NCBI RefSeq assembly: GCF_003417535.1
Contig: NZ_QVLS01000017.1
Span: 1 to 64,000, forward strand
Reading direction: 5' to 3'
DNA length: 64,000 bases
DNA from: Hydrogenophaga borbori
GTDB lineage: Bacteria; Pseudomonadota; Gammaproteobacteria; Burkholderiales; Burkholderiaceae_C
A model generated the notes under the pieces. That model made no database searches, was not told the DNA's origin, and saw only the letters and a program-made list of their open reading frames with translations. Every line of letters starts with the position of its first letter. The stretch's first letter is position 1. The position numbers were made by a program, and so were the translations under genes. This document shows positions 24,964 through 34,301 of this stretch, piece after piece.

Positions 24964-25506
24964 GTGGCCGACGCGGTCCGCCGCGGTGGCGTGGTCGCCT
25001 ACCCCACCGAAGCGGTGTTCGGCCTGGGCTGCGACCCCTTCAACGCGGCGGCGGTGCAGCGCATCTACCGGCTCAAGCGACGCCCCACCACGCAGGGCTT
25101 CCTGCTCATCGCCGCGAGCGAGGCGCAGCTCGACCCCTTCGTGGACTGGGCGCGGCTGGCCCCCGAGGCGCTGGCCGAGGTGCGCGCCAGCTGGCCCGGC
25201 CCCCACACCTGGGTGCTGCCGCGCGCGGCGAGCGCGCCCGCGGTGGTGGCGGGTGCGCACCAGGGCATCGCGGTGCGCGTCACCGCCCATGGCCCGGCGG
25301 CCGGGCTGTGCCGGGCCGCCGGCGGCGCGCTGGTGTCCACCAGCGCGAACCGGCACGGCCAGCCCGCGGCCCGCAGCGTGGCCGAGCTGTGGCAACAGTT
25401 CGCCGGCGCGGACCTCGACGCCCTTCTCGACCTCCCCCTGGGTGGCCTCGAGCGGCCCACCCCGATCCGCGACGCCCTGAGCGGACGCAGCCTGCGCGGC
25501 GCCTAG
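24964..25506 (+). CDS. tsaC: Threonylcarbamoyl-AMP synthase, short YrdC/TsaC form
   Basis: 180 aa. GGVVAYPTEAVFGLGCDP at residues 8-25, LKRRPTTQGFLLIAAS, SWPGPHTWVLP and the C-terminal LVSTSANRHGQPA match TsaC/YrdC. It makes threonylcarbamoyl-AMP from threonine, bicarbonate and ATP for the t6A37 modification of ANN-decoding tRNAs. It lacks the Sua5 C-terminal extension. The GTG at 24964 leaves a shorter N-terminus than E. coli TsaC, and the frame stays open upstream through the ABC ATPase end, so the true start may lie a few codons earlier at a rare codon. Confidence 0.85.
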   Translation: MADAVRRGGVVAYPTEAVFGLGCDPFNAAAVQRIYRLKRRPTTQGFLLIAASEAQLDPFVDWARLAPEALAEVRASWPGPHTWVLPRAASAPAVVAGAHQGIAVRVTAHGPAAGLCRAAGGALVSTSANRHGQPAARSVAELWQQFAGADLDALLDLPLGGLERPTPIRDALSGRSLRGA

Positions 25507-25564
25507 CGCCAGCGGCCCGCCGCCTTGGCGCTGCTCGGCCATCCGGCCCCGCGCCCGGGTAGAG

Positions 25565-25570
25565 GACAAT
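25565..25570 (+). promoter_or_regulatory. Candidate -10 element of the DUF3348 operon
   Basis: GACAAT followed by GCGG, in a 96-base spacer after tsaC and about 33 bases before the proposed TTG start. This TAGAGGACAATGCGG context resembles -10 regions I often see ahead of genes in Comamonadaceae. No clear -35 was identified. Confidence 0.3.
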
Positions 25571-25602
25571 GCGGGGCGCTCGCGCCCCCATTCATCCGCC
25601 TG

Positions 25603-26307
25603 TTGACCCCCGCGCCCCCGAAGGCGCCACCGACCGTTTTGCGCAGCCGATCCCACCGCTCCGCCCTGGTGCGCCAGCTCGCCGGGTACCTGCCCGCGCC
25701 GGCCGAGGCCCCCCGGCGGGACCTTGCCGAGCGCCTGGCCGAATGGCTGGACGTGCGCGACGCCATCGCCTTGCACGCCACCCACCAGGCCTTGCCGTCG
25801 GCGGCTGCACCACGGCAGCCGACCGGCCGGTCCCACGCCGCCCAGCTGCGGGCCGGGCTGCAGGGCCTGCGCGCCACGCTGGAGCAGGGCATCGCCACGC
25901 CGCCCCGGCAGCCGATCGGCGCGGACGACAGCCACTTCGGCGCCATCCACCAGCGCTGCCTCGACCAGCAGCGCCGCATGGACACCGCCATCGGCGCCTT
26001 TCGCGCCCACGTTCGCCAGGCGCTGGCCGCCACCTCGCCCCGGCTGGCGCAGCTGGCCGCGCTGGACGCCACCCTGGACCAGCTGATCGGCGGGCGCGAG
26101 CAGCGGCTGCTGTCCGGCGTGCCCGCCTTCCTCAAGGCGCGCTTCGAGCAGCTGCGCCAGACCCCGTCCGACGCCTGGCCCGAGGTGTTCGAGCAGGAGC
26201 TGCGGCAGGCCCTGCTCGCCGAACTCGATCTGCGCCTGCAGCCGGTGACCGGCATGATCGAAGCGCTGGGCCCGTCCCATGCTTCCCCCTCCATCGACAC
26301 CCCGTGA
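25603..26307 (+). CDS. DUF3348-family protein, first gene of motor-like operon
   Basis: 234 aa if the TTG at 25603 is used; a second TTG at 25639 and a distant upstream frame are alternatives, so the start is uncertain. The conserved part begins SALVRQLAGYL and continues DLAERLAEWLDVRDAIALHA, then ADDSHFGAIHQRCLDQQRRM and LRQALLAELDLRLQPVTGMI. It is soluble and mostly helical, with no signal peptide or membrane segment. The function of DUF3348 is not known to me. Its stop overlaps the next gene's GTG (GTGA), so it is translated with the membrane protein downstream and may be a cytoplasmic partner. Confidence 0.8.
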   Translation: MTPAPPKAPPTVLRSRSHRSALVRQLAGYLPAPAEAPRRDLAERLAEWLDVRDAIALHATHQALPSAAAPRQPTGRSHAAQLRAGLQGLRATLEQGIATPPRQPIGADDSHFGAIHQRCLDQQRRMDTAIGAFRAHVRQALAATSPRLAQLAALDATLDQLIGGREQRLLSGVPAFLKARFEQLRQTPSDAWPEVFEQELRQALLAELDLRLQPVTGMIEALGPSHASPSIDTP

Positions 26308-28238
26308 ACCGCCTTTCCGTGAACCGACTGTTCTTCGTCTCCGCCTTCGTCCTTGGCCTGCTGTCCGTCGTCTGGATCGGCGCGGGCTTCGTGGGGTCCA
26401 GCGGCCTGGCCCTGGCCATGACCGCGCTCATCGGCGGCGTGTACCTCATGGGCGCGCAGGAGATCCGGCGCTACCGGCAGGCCAGCGCGGCGCTGTCCCA
26501 GGCGCTGGCCCAGGTGCCCCAGCCCCTGGCCGCGCTCGAGGACTGGCTGGCCAGCGTGCCGCCCCCCCTGCGCGACGCGGTGCGCCAGCGCATCGAAAGC
26601 GAGCGCGGCGCCCTGCCCGGCCTGGCGCTCACGCCCTACCTCATCGGCCTGCTGGTGATGCTGGGCATGCTCGGCACCTTCCTCGGCATGGTCCTCACCT
26701 TCAAGGGCGTGGTGTTCACGCTCGAGGGCTCGGCCGACCTGCAGGCCATCCGCTCGGCGCTGGCCGCGCCCATCAAGGGCCTGGGCCTGGCCTTCGGCAC
26801 CTCGGTGGTGGGCGTGGCCACCTCGGCCATGCTGGGCCTGATGTCGGCCATCGCCCGGCGCGAGCGCGCCGAGGCGGCGCGCCAGCTCGACGCGCGCGTG
26901 GCCACGGTGTTCCGCCCGTTCTCGCTCGCGCACCAGCGCCAGGCCACGGTCGACGCCCTGCAGCAGCAGGCCAGCGCCCTGCCCGCGGTGGCGGACCGGC
27001 TGCAGGTGCTCATGGAGCGGATCGAGCAGCGCAGCCAGCAGCTCGACGAGCAGCTGCTGGCGCGGCAGGCCCAGTTCCTGTCGGCGTCGGGCGACGCCTA
27101 TGGCGGGCTGGCCCGCTCGGTGGAGCAATCGCTGCAGCACAGCCTGGACGCCAGCGCGCGGGCCGCGGGCGAAGGCCTGCAGGCTGCGGTGGACAAGGCC
27201 ATGAATGCCCTCACCCAGGAAGCCACGCGGCAACACGAGCGCGTCGACGCCCTGGTGCGCACGCAGCTGCAGGGCCTGGACCAGGCGCTGGTCGCCTTCA
27301 CCACCACCTTCGAGCAGCGCAGTGGCGCCCTGCTCGCCCAGGTGCAGGACACGCTGGGCCGCTCGCAGGCCGAGCACAGCGCGGCAGAACGCGAGCGCCA
27401 GGCCGCCTGGGCCGCCGCCCTGCAGGACACGGCCGCGGCCCTGCAGGACGAATGGCGCCGGCTCGGGGCGCAGACCCTGGCGCAGCAGCAGGCCGTGGCG
27501 CAGACCCTGCAGGACACGGCGACCCGCTGGCGCGAGGAACTCGCCGGCCTGCGCGGCGAAGAGGCGGCGCGCGGCGAGGCCGCCGTGCAGCGGCTGGGCG
27601 AACTGCAGGCCTCGCTGAACCAGCAGCTGTCCACGCAACTCGCCAGCCTGGCCCTCGCGCTCGAAGCCCCCATGGCGCGCCTGATCGAGACGGCCGCCGA
27701 AGCGCCCCGGGCCGCCGCCGAGGTGATCGCGCGGCTGCGCCAGGACATGAGCCAGCTCACCGAGCGCGACAACAGCGCCCTGCAGGAGCGCGCCACGCTG
27801 ATGCAGCACATCGACGCCCTCCTGCAGTCCGTTCAGCAGGCCACCGCCGAGCAGCGCGCGGCCATCGAATCGCTGGTCGGCTCGGCCGGCGCCGTGCTCG
27901 ACCGGGTGGGCCGCCAGTTCGCCGACACCGTAGGCGCGCAGGCCGTGCGCGCCGACGAAGTGGCCGCGCAGGTCGGCGCCAGCGCCATCGAACTGGCCAG
28001 CCTGGGCGAGGCCTTCAACCACGGCGTGGCGCTGTTCAGCCGCTCGCAGGAGGCGCTCATCGACAGCCTGCAGCGCGTCGAAGGCGCCGTCACGCAATCG
28101 GTCGCGCGCAGCGACGAACAGCTCGCCTACTACGTGGCCCAGGCCCGAGAGGTGATCGACCTCAGCATCAGCTCGCAGCAGGGCATCGTGGAAGACCTGC
28201 GCCGCCTGCGCGCGCCGCCCGGGGGGACGGCCGCATGA
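26304..28238 (+). CDS. DUF802 membrane protein, MotA/ExbB/ZorA-like stator with long coiled-coil tail
   Basis: 644 aa from a GTG overlapping the DUF3348 stop. Two hydrophobic segments lie at about residues 8-48. The core has LTPYLIGLLVMLGMLGTFLG (109-128) and, after a short loop, IKGLGLAFGTSVVGVATSAM (about 156-175), the layout and glycine pattern of MotA/TolQ/ExbB proton-channel subunits. Residues about 185-640 are Gln/Glu/Ala-rich and predicted coiled coil, much longer than in MotA and comparable with the tail of ZorA. The partner OmpA gene overlaps it by 4 bases. The pair therefore looks like an ion-driven stator complex; the motor role is inference. Confidence 0.82.
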   Translation: MNRLSVNRLFFVSAFVLGLLSVVWIGAGFVGSSGLALAMTALIGGVYLMGAQEIRRYRQASAALSQALAQVPQPLAALEDWLASVPPPLRDAVRQRIESERGALPGLALTPYLIGLLVMLGMLGTFLGMVLTFKGVVFTLEGSADLQAIRSALAAPIKGLGLAFGTSVVGVATSAMLGLMSAIARRERAEAARQLDARVATVFRPFSLAHQRQATVDALQQQASALPAVADRLQVLMERIEQRSQQLDEQLLARQAQFLSASGDAYGGLARSVEQSLQHSLDASARAAGEGLQAAVDKAMNALTQEATRQHERVDALVRTQLQGLDQALVAFTTTFEQRSGALLAQVQDTLGRSQAEHSAAERERQAAWAAALQDTAAALQDEWRRLGAQTLAQQQAVAQTLQDTATRWREELAGLRGEEAARGEAAVQRLGELQASLNQQLSTQLASLALALEAPMARLIETAAEAPRAAAEVIARLRQDMSQLTERDNSALQERATLMQHIDALLQSVQQATAEQRAAIESLVGSAGAVLDRVGRQFADTVGAQAVRADEVAAQVGASAIELASLGEAFNHGVALFSRSQEALIDSLQRVEGAVTQSVARSDEQLAYYVAQAREVIDLSISSQQGIVEDLRRLRAPPGGTAA

Positions 28239-28903
28239 TGGCCGGCCTGGACGAACGCCCCGACGACACCGAGGGCGGCGGGCACGGCGCGCCGGTGTGG
28301 GCGGTGTTCGGCGACCTGATGTCCGGCCTCGTGGGCGCCTTTGTGCTCATCCTCGTCGGCGTGCTCGTGGTGCAGATGGACCTGGTGAACAGCCTGCAGG
28401 CCGAGGTGCGCAAGCGCGAACAGGAGGAGCAGCGCCGCATGGCCCTGGAGAAGGCCCTGGCCATTCCGCTGCAGAACGGCCGCGTGACCCTGGACAACGG
28501 CCGCATCGGCATCAGCGGCAGCGTGCTGTTCGCGCTCAACTCCGACGAACTGCGGCCCGAGGGACGGCAGATCCTGCAAAGCCTGGTGCCGCCGCTGCAG
28601 GTCTACCTGGGCGAGCGCGACGAGATGCTGATGGTCAGCGGCTTCACCGACGACCGGCCGGTGCAGTCGGGCAACCAGCGCTTCGCCGACAACCTGGAGC
28701 TCTCGGCGCAGCGCGCGCTCACGGTCACGCGCGCCCTCATCCAGGAAGGCATGCCGCCGCAGCGCGTGTTCAGCGCCGCCTTCGGCGCCGAACAACCCGT
28801 GGCCTCCAACGCCGACGAGAAGGGCCGCGCGCTCAACCGCCGCGTGGAAATGGCGCCGGTGCCCAAGGCCGGCCATGGCGCCCGGGGGGCCCAGCGTGAC
28901 TGA
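28235..28903 (+). CDS. OmpA/MotB-family protein (MotB/ZorB-like stator partner)
   Basis: 222 aa. One N-terminal membrane segment at about residues 22-46 carries AVFGDLMSGLVGAFVLILVG; Asp27 sits where MotB-type proteins have the proton-carrying aspartate. A short coiled stretch follows and then an OmpA-like peptidoglycan-binding domain (VLFALNSDELRPEGRQIL, VSGFTDDRPVQ, ELSAQRALTVTRALIQEG and NRRVEMAP). This is the arrangement of MotB/ZorB. Its ATG overlaps the DUF802 stop (ATGA), so the stoichiometry is probably coupled by translation. Confidence 0.87.
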   Translation: MMAGLDERPDDTEGGGHGAPVWAVFGDLMSGLVGAFVLILVGVLVVQMDLVNSLQAEVRKREQEEQRRMALEKALAIPLQNGRVTLDNGRIGISGSVLFALNSDELRPEGRQILQSLVPPLQVYLGERDEMLMVSGFTDDRPVQSGNQRFADNLELSAQRALTVTRALIQEGMPPQRVFSAAFGAEQPVASNADEKGRALNRRVEMAPVPKAGHGARGAQRD

Positions 28904-29414
28904 CGCCGAGGCCGTGCGCGCCCACTACCGGGCGGCGCTGGCGCGCCGCATGCAGACCGCGCCCGAGGCCGTGCAGCGCCGGCTGATGGCGACGCTGGCC
29001 TCGCTGCCACCGGCCGAGGCCGCGGCGAGCGAGCCGGCGCCGGTCGAGCGCGCGCTTCGCCCGCGGTCGAAGCCGCCGCTCACGCCCCTGGCCCAGCTCA
29101 ACCAGCACATCGGGCAACGCACCCAGCCGGCCGGCACGGCACGGCCCGAGCTGCGCAGCGCGCAGGCCTTCCACGACAGCTGGGCGCGCCTCTGCGCCGA
29201 AGACGAAGTGGCGCAGGCCGTGCAACGCGGCCCCGAGGCCGCCGGCCCGCTCAATTCGCACATGCTCGTGCTGCGCACCCTGAGCCTGCTGAGCGAACTC
29301 TCGCCCGACTACCTGCACCGCTTCATGGTGCACACCGACACGCTGTTGTGGCTCGACGAAGCGAGCGCCCGGCCCAAGCCCGCTGCCGCGGCCAAGGCCA
29401 GGAAGGCCCGTTGA
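28896..29414 (+). CDS. DUF2894-family protein, last gene of motor-like operon
   Basis: 172 aa from the GTG at 28896, which has a G-rich ribosome site 6-11 bases upstream; an ATG at 28875 would add seven residues. The conserved part is C-terminal: SAQAFHDSWARLCAEDEVAQ, then GPLNSHMLVLRTLSLLSELS and YLHRFMVHTDTLLWLD. It is soluble with no signal. DUF2894 has no function known to me. It overlaps the OmpA gene by 8 bases and always seems, from memory, to travel with DUF802 and DUF3348. Confidence 0.8.
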   Translation: MTDAEAVRAHYRAALARRMQTAPEAVQRRLMATLASLPPAEAAASEPAPVERALRPRSKPPLTPLAQLNQHIGQRTQPAGTARPELRSAQAFHDSWARLCAEDEVAQAVQRGPEAAGPLNSHMLVLRTLSLLSELSPDYLHRFMVHTDTLLWLDEASARPKPAAAAKARKAR

Positions 29415-29484
29415 AGCGGGGGGTATCGAGCGGCGCTGCGAGGCGGCCCGGGTGGGTTCGGCCGCGGCGCGACCACCACCGTTC

Positions 29485-29498
29485 TTGACCAGCGTCAA
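29485..29498. promoter_or_regulatory. FNR/ANR-type box upstream of the arginine deiminase operon
   Basis: TTGAC-N4-GTCAA is a perfect dyad matching the FNR/ANR/DNR consensus (TTGAT-N4-ATCAA) apart from the symmetric C/G change seen in many ANR/DNR sites. Its centre at 29491.5 is 41.5 bases before position 29533, and an AAGAAT -10 candidate at 29521-29526 fits a class II activated promoter with that start. Confidence 0.65.
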
Positions 29499-29520
29499 GG
29501 CGCGCCGGTCACCACCGGCC

Positions 29521-29526
29521 AAGAAT
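29521..29526 (+). promoter_or_regulatory. Candidate -10 element of the arc operon
   Basis: AAGAAT about 7 bases before the start site predicted from the FNR/ANR box spacing. It leaves a leader of about 60 bases before the ATG at 29595. Confidence 0.35.
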
Positions 29527-29594
29527 GCCCCGAGCGCCAGGCGACTCCCTTGCCATCCGGCAGGGCACACATGGGCGCACAAGGAGGCAACACC

Positions 29595-31052
29595 ATGGCC
29601 AACCAGGCAGAGCCCATCGCGGGCGCGGCCCCCGTCCCCCTGCCCTCCGCGCAGGACCGGTTCCCCACCGCCTACACCATCCTGTTCGCGCTGATCGTGC
29701 TGATGGCCGCGCTCACCTGGCTGCTGCCGGCGGGCCAGTACGAACGCGTGGCCAATGAGGCCCTGGGCAAGGACACCCCGGTGCCGGGCACGTACCAGGT
29801 CGTCGACGCCGCGCCGCAAGGCGCGCTCGACGTGCTGATGGCCCCCATCACGGGCTTCTACAACCAGGCCACGGGCGTGGCCAACGCCATCGACGTCTCC
29901 CTGTTCGTGCTCGTGGTCGGCGGCTTCCTGGGCGTGGTCAACGCCAGCGGCGCCATCAACACCGGCATCGAACGCGTCATGCTGCGCATGCAGGGCCGCG
30001 AGAAATGGATGATTCCGGTGCTGATGCTGCTGTTCGCCGCGGGCGGCACCACCTACGGCATGGCGGAAGAGACCCTCGCCTTCTATGTGCTGCTGCTGCC
30101 GCTGATGATCGCGGTGGGCTACGACGCGCTCACGGGCGTGGCCGTGATCATGGTGGGGGCCGGGGTCGGCGTGCTCGGCTCCACCATCAACCCCTTCTCG
30201 ACCGCCATCGCCTCCAACGCCGCCGGCATCCCCTTCACCCAGGGCATGGCCTTGCGGCTGGTGATCCTGGCGCTGGGTTGGCTGATCTGCGTGGCCTACG
30301 TGATGCGCTACGCGGAGCGCGTCCGCCAGGACCCGTCCCGCTCGCTGGTGGCCGATCTCAAGGCGTCCAACGAAGCCCACTTCCTGCGCCACCGCGAGAG
30401 CCACCGCGACCAGGTGCTCACCGGACGGCAACAGATCATCCTGGTCCTGTTCGGCGCGACCTTCGTCGCCATGGTCTGGGGCGTGGCGCTGCGCGGCTGG
30501 TGGATGGCCGAGATGTCGGCGCTCTTCCTGGCGTCGGCCATCGCCGTGGGCCTGGTGGCCTGGATGGGGGAGAAGCCGTTCACCAACGCCTTCGTCGACG
30601 GCGCGCGTGACTTGCTCGGTGTGGCCCTGGTGATCGGCCTGGCGCGCGGCATCGTGGTGATCATGGACCAGGGAAAAATCACCGACACCATCCTGCACGC
30701 GCTGGAGGGCTGGATCGGCGGCATGTCCAACGTGGCCTTCGTGAACGCGCTCTTTGCCACCGAGGGTCTGCTGAGCCTGCTGGTGCCGTCCACCTCGGGG
30801 CTGGCGGTGCTGAGCATGCCGATCCTGGCGCCCCTGTCGGATTTCGCCGGCGTGCCGCGCGACCTCGCCGTCACCGCGTTCCAGACCGCGATCGGCATCA
30901 CCAACCTGGTCACGCCCACCTACGCGGTGGTGGTCGGCGCGCTGGCCATCGGGCGCGTGCCCTACCAGCGCTGGCTGCGCTTCATCTGGCCGCTGATGCT
31001 GATGCTGGCCTTGCTCAGCATGGCCTCGCTGAGCGCGGCGGTCCTGCTGTGA
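29595..31052 (+). CDS. YfcC/DcuC-family permease, probable arginine/ornithine antiporter
   Basis: 485 aa from the ATG at 29595, preceded by AAGGAGG. About 12 transmembrane segments are visible, including [19 protein letters not shown], a conserved hairpin of the C4-dicarboxylate/YfcC carriers, and [20 protein letters not shown]. Members next to arcA act as arginine:ornithine exchangers (ArcD2-like). The gene overlaps arcA by 4 bases (GTGA) and is first in the operon behind an FNR/ANR box, which fits anaerobic arginine uptake. Confidence 0.85.
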   Translation: MANQAEPIAGAAPVPLPSAQDRFPTAYTILFALIVLMAALTWLLPAGQYERVANEALGKDTPVPGTYQVVDAAPQGALDVLMAPITGFYNQATGVANAIDVSLFVLVVGGFLGVVNASGAINTGIERVMLRMQGREKWMIPVLMLLFAAGGTTYGMAEETLAFYVLLLPLMIAVGYDALTGVAVIMVGAGVGVLGSTINPFSTAIASNAAGIPFTQGMALRLVILALGWLICVAYVMRYAERVRQDPSRSLVADLKASNEAHFLRHRESHRDQVLTGRQQIILVLFGATFVAMVWGVALRGWWMAEMSALFLASAIAVGLVAWMGEKPFTNAFVDGARDLLGVALVIGLARGIVVIMDQGKITDTILHALEGWIGGMSNVAFVNALFATEGLLSLLVPSTSGLAVLSMPILAPLSDFAGVPRDLAVTAFQTAIGITNLVTPTYAVVVGALAIGRVPYQRWLRFIWPLMLMLALLSMASLSAAVLL

Positions 31053-32296
31053 ACGCGCCCCCTTCGCCCGTGTCGAGCCCGGCCCGCTTCGGCGTGCATT
31101 CCGAGGTCGGCAAGCTGCGCCGCGTGCTGGTCGGCTCGCCCGGGCTGGCCCACGAACGCCTCACCCCCGCCAACCGCGAGGCGATGCTGTTCGACGACGT
31201 CTTCTGGGTGCAGCAGGCGCGCACCGACCACTTCGACTTCGTCACCAAGATGCAGGACCGCGGCGTCGAGGTGCTGGAGATGGGCCAGCTCCTGAGCGAG
31301 ACCCTGGCCATCCCCAGCGCGCGCGACTGGGTGCTGCAGCGCCGGATCACGCCGAACCACGTGGGCGTGGGCATGCTCGACGAACTCAGGGGCTGGCTGT
31401 GGGAACTGCCCCCCGCGCAGCTGGCGCGCCACCTGGTGGGCGGCCTTGCGGTGCACGAGCTGCCCTTCAAGCCCGAAGGCATGTTCGGCCCCTACCTCGG
31501 CCCCGACGGTTTCGTGCTGCCGCCGCTGCCCAACCTGATGTTCACCCGCGACACCAGCGCGTGGATCTGCGGTGGCGTGAGCCTCAACCCCATGCACTGG
31601 CCGGCCCGCCGCCAGGAAACGCTGCTGACGGCCGCCGTGTACCGATTCCACCCCCTGTTCGCGCAGGCCGGCTTCCCCGTGTGGTGGGGCGACCCCGATA
31701 CCGACCACGGACCGGCCACGCTGGAAGGCGGCGACATCATGCCCATCGGCCACGGGGTGGTGCTGGTGGGCATGGGCGAGCGCAGCACCCCGCAGGCCGT
31801 GGGGCAACTGGCCCAGGCCCTGTTCGCCGCCGGCGCCGTGCAGCGCGTGGTGGCCTGCCAGATGCCGCGCTCGCGCGCGGCCATGCACCTGGACACCGTG
31901 TTCTCGTTCTGCGACCGCGACACCGTGACCAGCTTCGTTGAGGTGGCGATGCAGATCGTCTGCCACAGCCTTTACCCGAACGACCGCGGCGGCATTCAAT
32001 GCCGCACCGAGAAGCAGCCGCTGTTCGACGTGGTGGCGCAATGCCTGGGTCTGAAGGCGCTGCGCGTCATTCCCACCGGGGGAGACGGCTACGAGCAGGC
32101 GCGCGAGCAATGGGACGACGGCAACAACGTGGTCGCCCTCGAACCCGGCGTGGTCATCGGCTACGACCGCAACACCCACACCAACACCCTGCTGCGCAAG
32201 GCGGGCATCGAGGTCATCACCATCCGCGGCGGCGAACTCGGCCGGGGCCGCGGCGGGGCGCACTGCATGACCTGCCCGCTGTGGCGTGAGGCCTGA
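31049..32296 (+). CDS. arcA: Arginine deiminase
   Basis: 415 aa from a GTG overlapping the permease stop. Catalytic elements are visible: [14 protein letters not shown] (Asp), [10 protein letters not shown] (Glu/Asp region), [11 protein letters not shown] (His) and the nucleophile Cys406 in [10 protein letters not shown] near the C-terminus. The enzyme hydrolyses arginine to citrulline and ammonia in the cytoplasm. It is the first enzymatic gene of the arcDABC order and should be induced by oxygen limitation. Confidence 0.95.
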   Translation: MNAPPSPVSSPARFGVHSEVGKLRRVLVGSPGLAHERLTPANREAMLFDDVFWVQQARTDHFDFVTKMQDRGVEVLEMGQLLSETLAIPSARDWVLQRRITPNHVGVGMLDELRGWLWELPPAQLARHLVGGLAVHELPFKPEGMFGPYLGPDGFVLPPLPNLMFTRDTSAWICGGVSLNPMHWPARRQETLLTAAVYRFHPLFAQAGFPVWWGDPDTDHGPATLEGGDIMPIGHGVVLVGMGERSTPQAVGQLAQALFAAGAVQRVVACQMPRSRAAMHLDTVFSFCDRDTVTSFVEVAMQIVCHSLYPNDRGGIQCRTEKQPLFDVVAQCLGLKALRVIPTGGDGYEQAREQWDDGNNVVALEPGVVIGYDRNTHTNTLLRKAGIEVITIRGGELGRGRGGAHCMTCPLWREA

Positions 32297-32337
32297 GGCC
32301 GCCGCCGCGACAGCCCGACACCACCGAAAGGCGCGCC

Positions 32338-33339
32338 ATGGCCATCAACCTGCGCAACCGCAGCTTCCTCACGCTGAGCGACTATTCGGCGGCCGAGATC
32401 GGCTTTCTGCTCAAGCTCGCCGCCGACCTGAAGACGGCCAAGTACGCTGGCACCGAACAGGCCCTGCTGCGCGGCAAGGAGATCGCCCTGATCTTCGAGA
32501 AGGACTCGACGCGCACGCGCGTCGGCTTCGAAGTGGCGGCGCACGACCAGGGCGCCACGGTGACCTATCTTGGCCCCTCGGGCAGCCACATCGGCCACAA
32601 GGAATCCATCAAGGACACCGCGCGGGTGCTGGGCCGCGTCTACGACGCGATCGAGTACCGCGGCCATGGGCAGTCGGTCGTCGAGACGCTGGCGAAGTGG
32701 TCGGGCGTGCCCGTGTACAACGGGCTCACCGACCAGTTCCACCCGACGCAGATCCTGGCCGACTTCATGACCATGCGCGAACACTGCGACAAACCCCTGC
32801 GCGACGTGGCCTTCTGCTTCCTCGGCGACACCGGCAACAACATGGGCAACTCGCTGCTGACGGGCGCTGCCAAGCTCGGCATGGACGTGCGCCTGTGCGG
32901 GCCGCGCAGCCTGTGGCCCGACGCGGCCGTGGTCGACGAAGCGAAGGCGCTGTCGCGGGACAGCGGCGCCCGCGTGCGGCTGACCGAGGACCTGGCCGAG
33001 GGCGTGAAGGGCTGCGACTTTCTCTACACCGATGTCTGGGTGTCGATGGGCGAGCCCGAATCCGTGTGGGCGGAACGCATCCGCCTGCTGCTGCCCTACC
33101 AGGTCAACGCGCGCGCGATGGCCTTGACCGGCAATCCGCGCGTGCGCTTCATGCATTGCCTGCCCGCCTTTCACAACAACGAAACGGAAGTGGGCGCGCA
33201 GATGGAGAAGCTGTATGGCATCGGTGCCATGGAAGTCGACGACGAGGTCTTCGAAAGCCCGGCCTCCATCGTGTTCGACCAGGCCGAAAACCGCATGCAC
33301 ACCATCAAGGCGGTTCTGGTGGCCACCCTGGGCGGTTGA
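32338..33339 (+). CDS. arcB: Ornithine carbamoyltransferase (catabolic)
   Basis: 333 aa, near the length of catabolic ArcB. The carbamoyl-phosphate loop [27 protein letters not shown], the DQFHPTQ segment, [14 protein letters not shown] and the ornithine-site [14 protein letters not shown] are all intact. Here it would run citrulline plus phosphate to ornithine and carbamoyl phosphate. The gene begins 41 bases after arcA and ends one base before arcC. Confidence 0.95.
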   Translation: MAINLRNRSFLTLSDYSAAEIGFLLKLAADLKTAKYAGTEQALLRGKEIALIFEKDSTRTRVGFEVAAHDQGATVTYLGPSGSHIGHKESIKDTARVLGRVYDAIEYRGHGQSVVETLAKWSGVPVYNGLTDQFHPTQILADFMTMREHCDKPLRDVAFCFLGDTGNNMGNSLLTGAAKLGMDVRLCGPRSLWPDAAVVDEAKALSRDSGARVRLTEDLAEGVKGCDFLYTDVWVSMGEPESVWAERIRLLLPYQVNARAMALTGNPRVRFMHCLPAFHNNETEVGAQMEKLYGIGAMEVDDEVFESPASIVFDQAENRMHTIKAVLVATLGG

Positions 33340-33340
33340 C

Positions 33341-34291
33341 ATGGCCCGCGTGGTGGTGGCCCTGGGTGGCAACGCACTGCTGCGGCGCGGCGAGCCGGTG
33401 AGCGCCGCCACGCAGCGCGACAACATCCGCCGCGCCGCGACGGCGCTCGCGCGGCTCATGGAGGATGGGCACCGCCTGGTCGTCACCCACGGCAACGGGC
33501 CGCAGGTGGGCCTGCTGGCGCTGCAGGGCGAGACCGCCGGCCAGGGCCGTTTTCCGCTCGACGTGCTGGGCGCCGAGACCGAGGGAATGATCGGCTACGT
33601 GTTGCAGCAGGAGCTGGACAACGCCTGCCCCGGGCCGGCGCGCTTCGCCACACTGCTGACGCAGGTGGAGGTGGACCCGCGCGACGCCGCTTTCGGCGCA
33701 CCGGACAAGCCCGTGGGCCCGGTCTACAGCGAAGCGCAGGCGCGCTCACTGCAGCAGCAGCGCGGGTGGGCCATTGCCCCCGATGGCCCGGCCTGGCGAC
33801 GCGTGGTGCCCTCGCCCAGGCCCCTGCGCATCCTCGAGATCGAGGTCATCCGCCTGCTGGTCGACCAGGGCGTGACGGTGATCTGCGCGGGCGGTGGCGG
33901 CATCCCGGTGGTGCGCCGCCCAGACGGCACCCACATCGGCGTGGAGGCCGTGATCGACAAGGACCACGCCAGCGGCCTGCTCGCCGCCGAGCTGCAGGCG
34001 GATGCGTTTCTCATGCTCACCGACGTGCCCGCCGTGTTCACCGGCTGGGGCACGCCCGACCAGCGCGCGCTCGGCGACGTGACGCCGCTGGAACTGAGCG
34101 GCATGGACTTCGCCGCGGGGTCCATGGGCCCGAAGGTGCGTGCCGCTTGCGACTTCGTGGACCGCACCGGCGCCCTGGCCGGCATCGGCGCGCTGGACGA
34201 TGCGGCCGCCATCCTGGCACGGCAGGCGGGCACGCGGATTGACCCTGTCCCAGGATTTCGAACCGTTCCGTTACAGAGAAGCCCGGCATGA
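33341..34291 (+). CDS. arcC: Carbamate kinase with altered C-terminus
   Basis: 316 aa. VVALGGNALLRRGEP, VVTHGNGPQVGLLALQ, ICAGGGGIPVV, EAVIDKDHASGLLA, LTDVPAVFTGWG and GSMGPKVRAACDFV cover the whole kinase fold. It makes ATP and carbamate from carbamoyl phosphate. Carbamate kinases normally end a few residues after AGTRI; here about 16 residues of unrelated sequence (DPVPGFRTVPLQRSPA) follow, and base composition changes at the same place. I infer that foreign DNA joined within the last codons at about 34.24 kb, leaving an active enzyme with a new tail. Confidence 0.92.
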   Translation: MARVVVALGGNALLRRGEPVSAATQRDNIRRAATALARLMEDGHRLVVTHGNGPQVGLLALQGETAGQGRFPLDVLGAETEGMIGYVLQQELDNACPGPARFATLLTQVEVDPRDAAFGAPDKPVGPVYSEAQARSLQQQRGWAIAPDGPAWRRVVPSPRPLRILEIEVIRLLVDQGVTVICAGGGGIPVVRRPDGTHIGVEAVIDKDHASGLLAAELQADAFLMLTDVPAVFTGWGTPDQRALGDVTPLELSGMDFAAGSMGPKVRAACDFVDRTGALAGIGALDDAAAILARQAGTRIDPVPGFRTVPLQRSPA

Positions 34292-34301
34292 TGAACGCCC
34301 C

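Noticed and set aside
28833..30698. A 621-codon open frame antisense to DUF2894 and the antiporter gene
   Set aside because: It is composed of His/Gly/Gln-rich shadow sequence, while the sense strand has a ribosome site, membrane segments and operon coupling.
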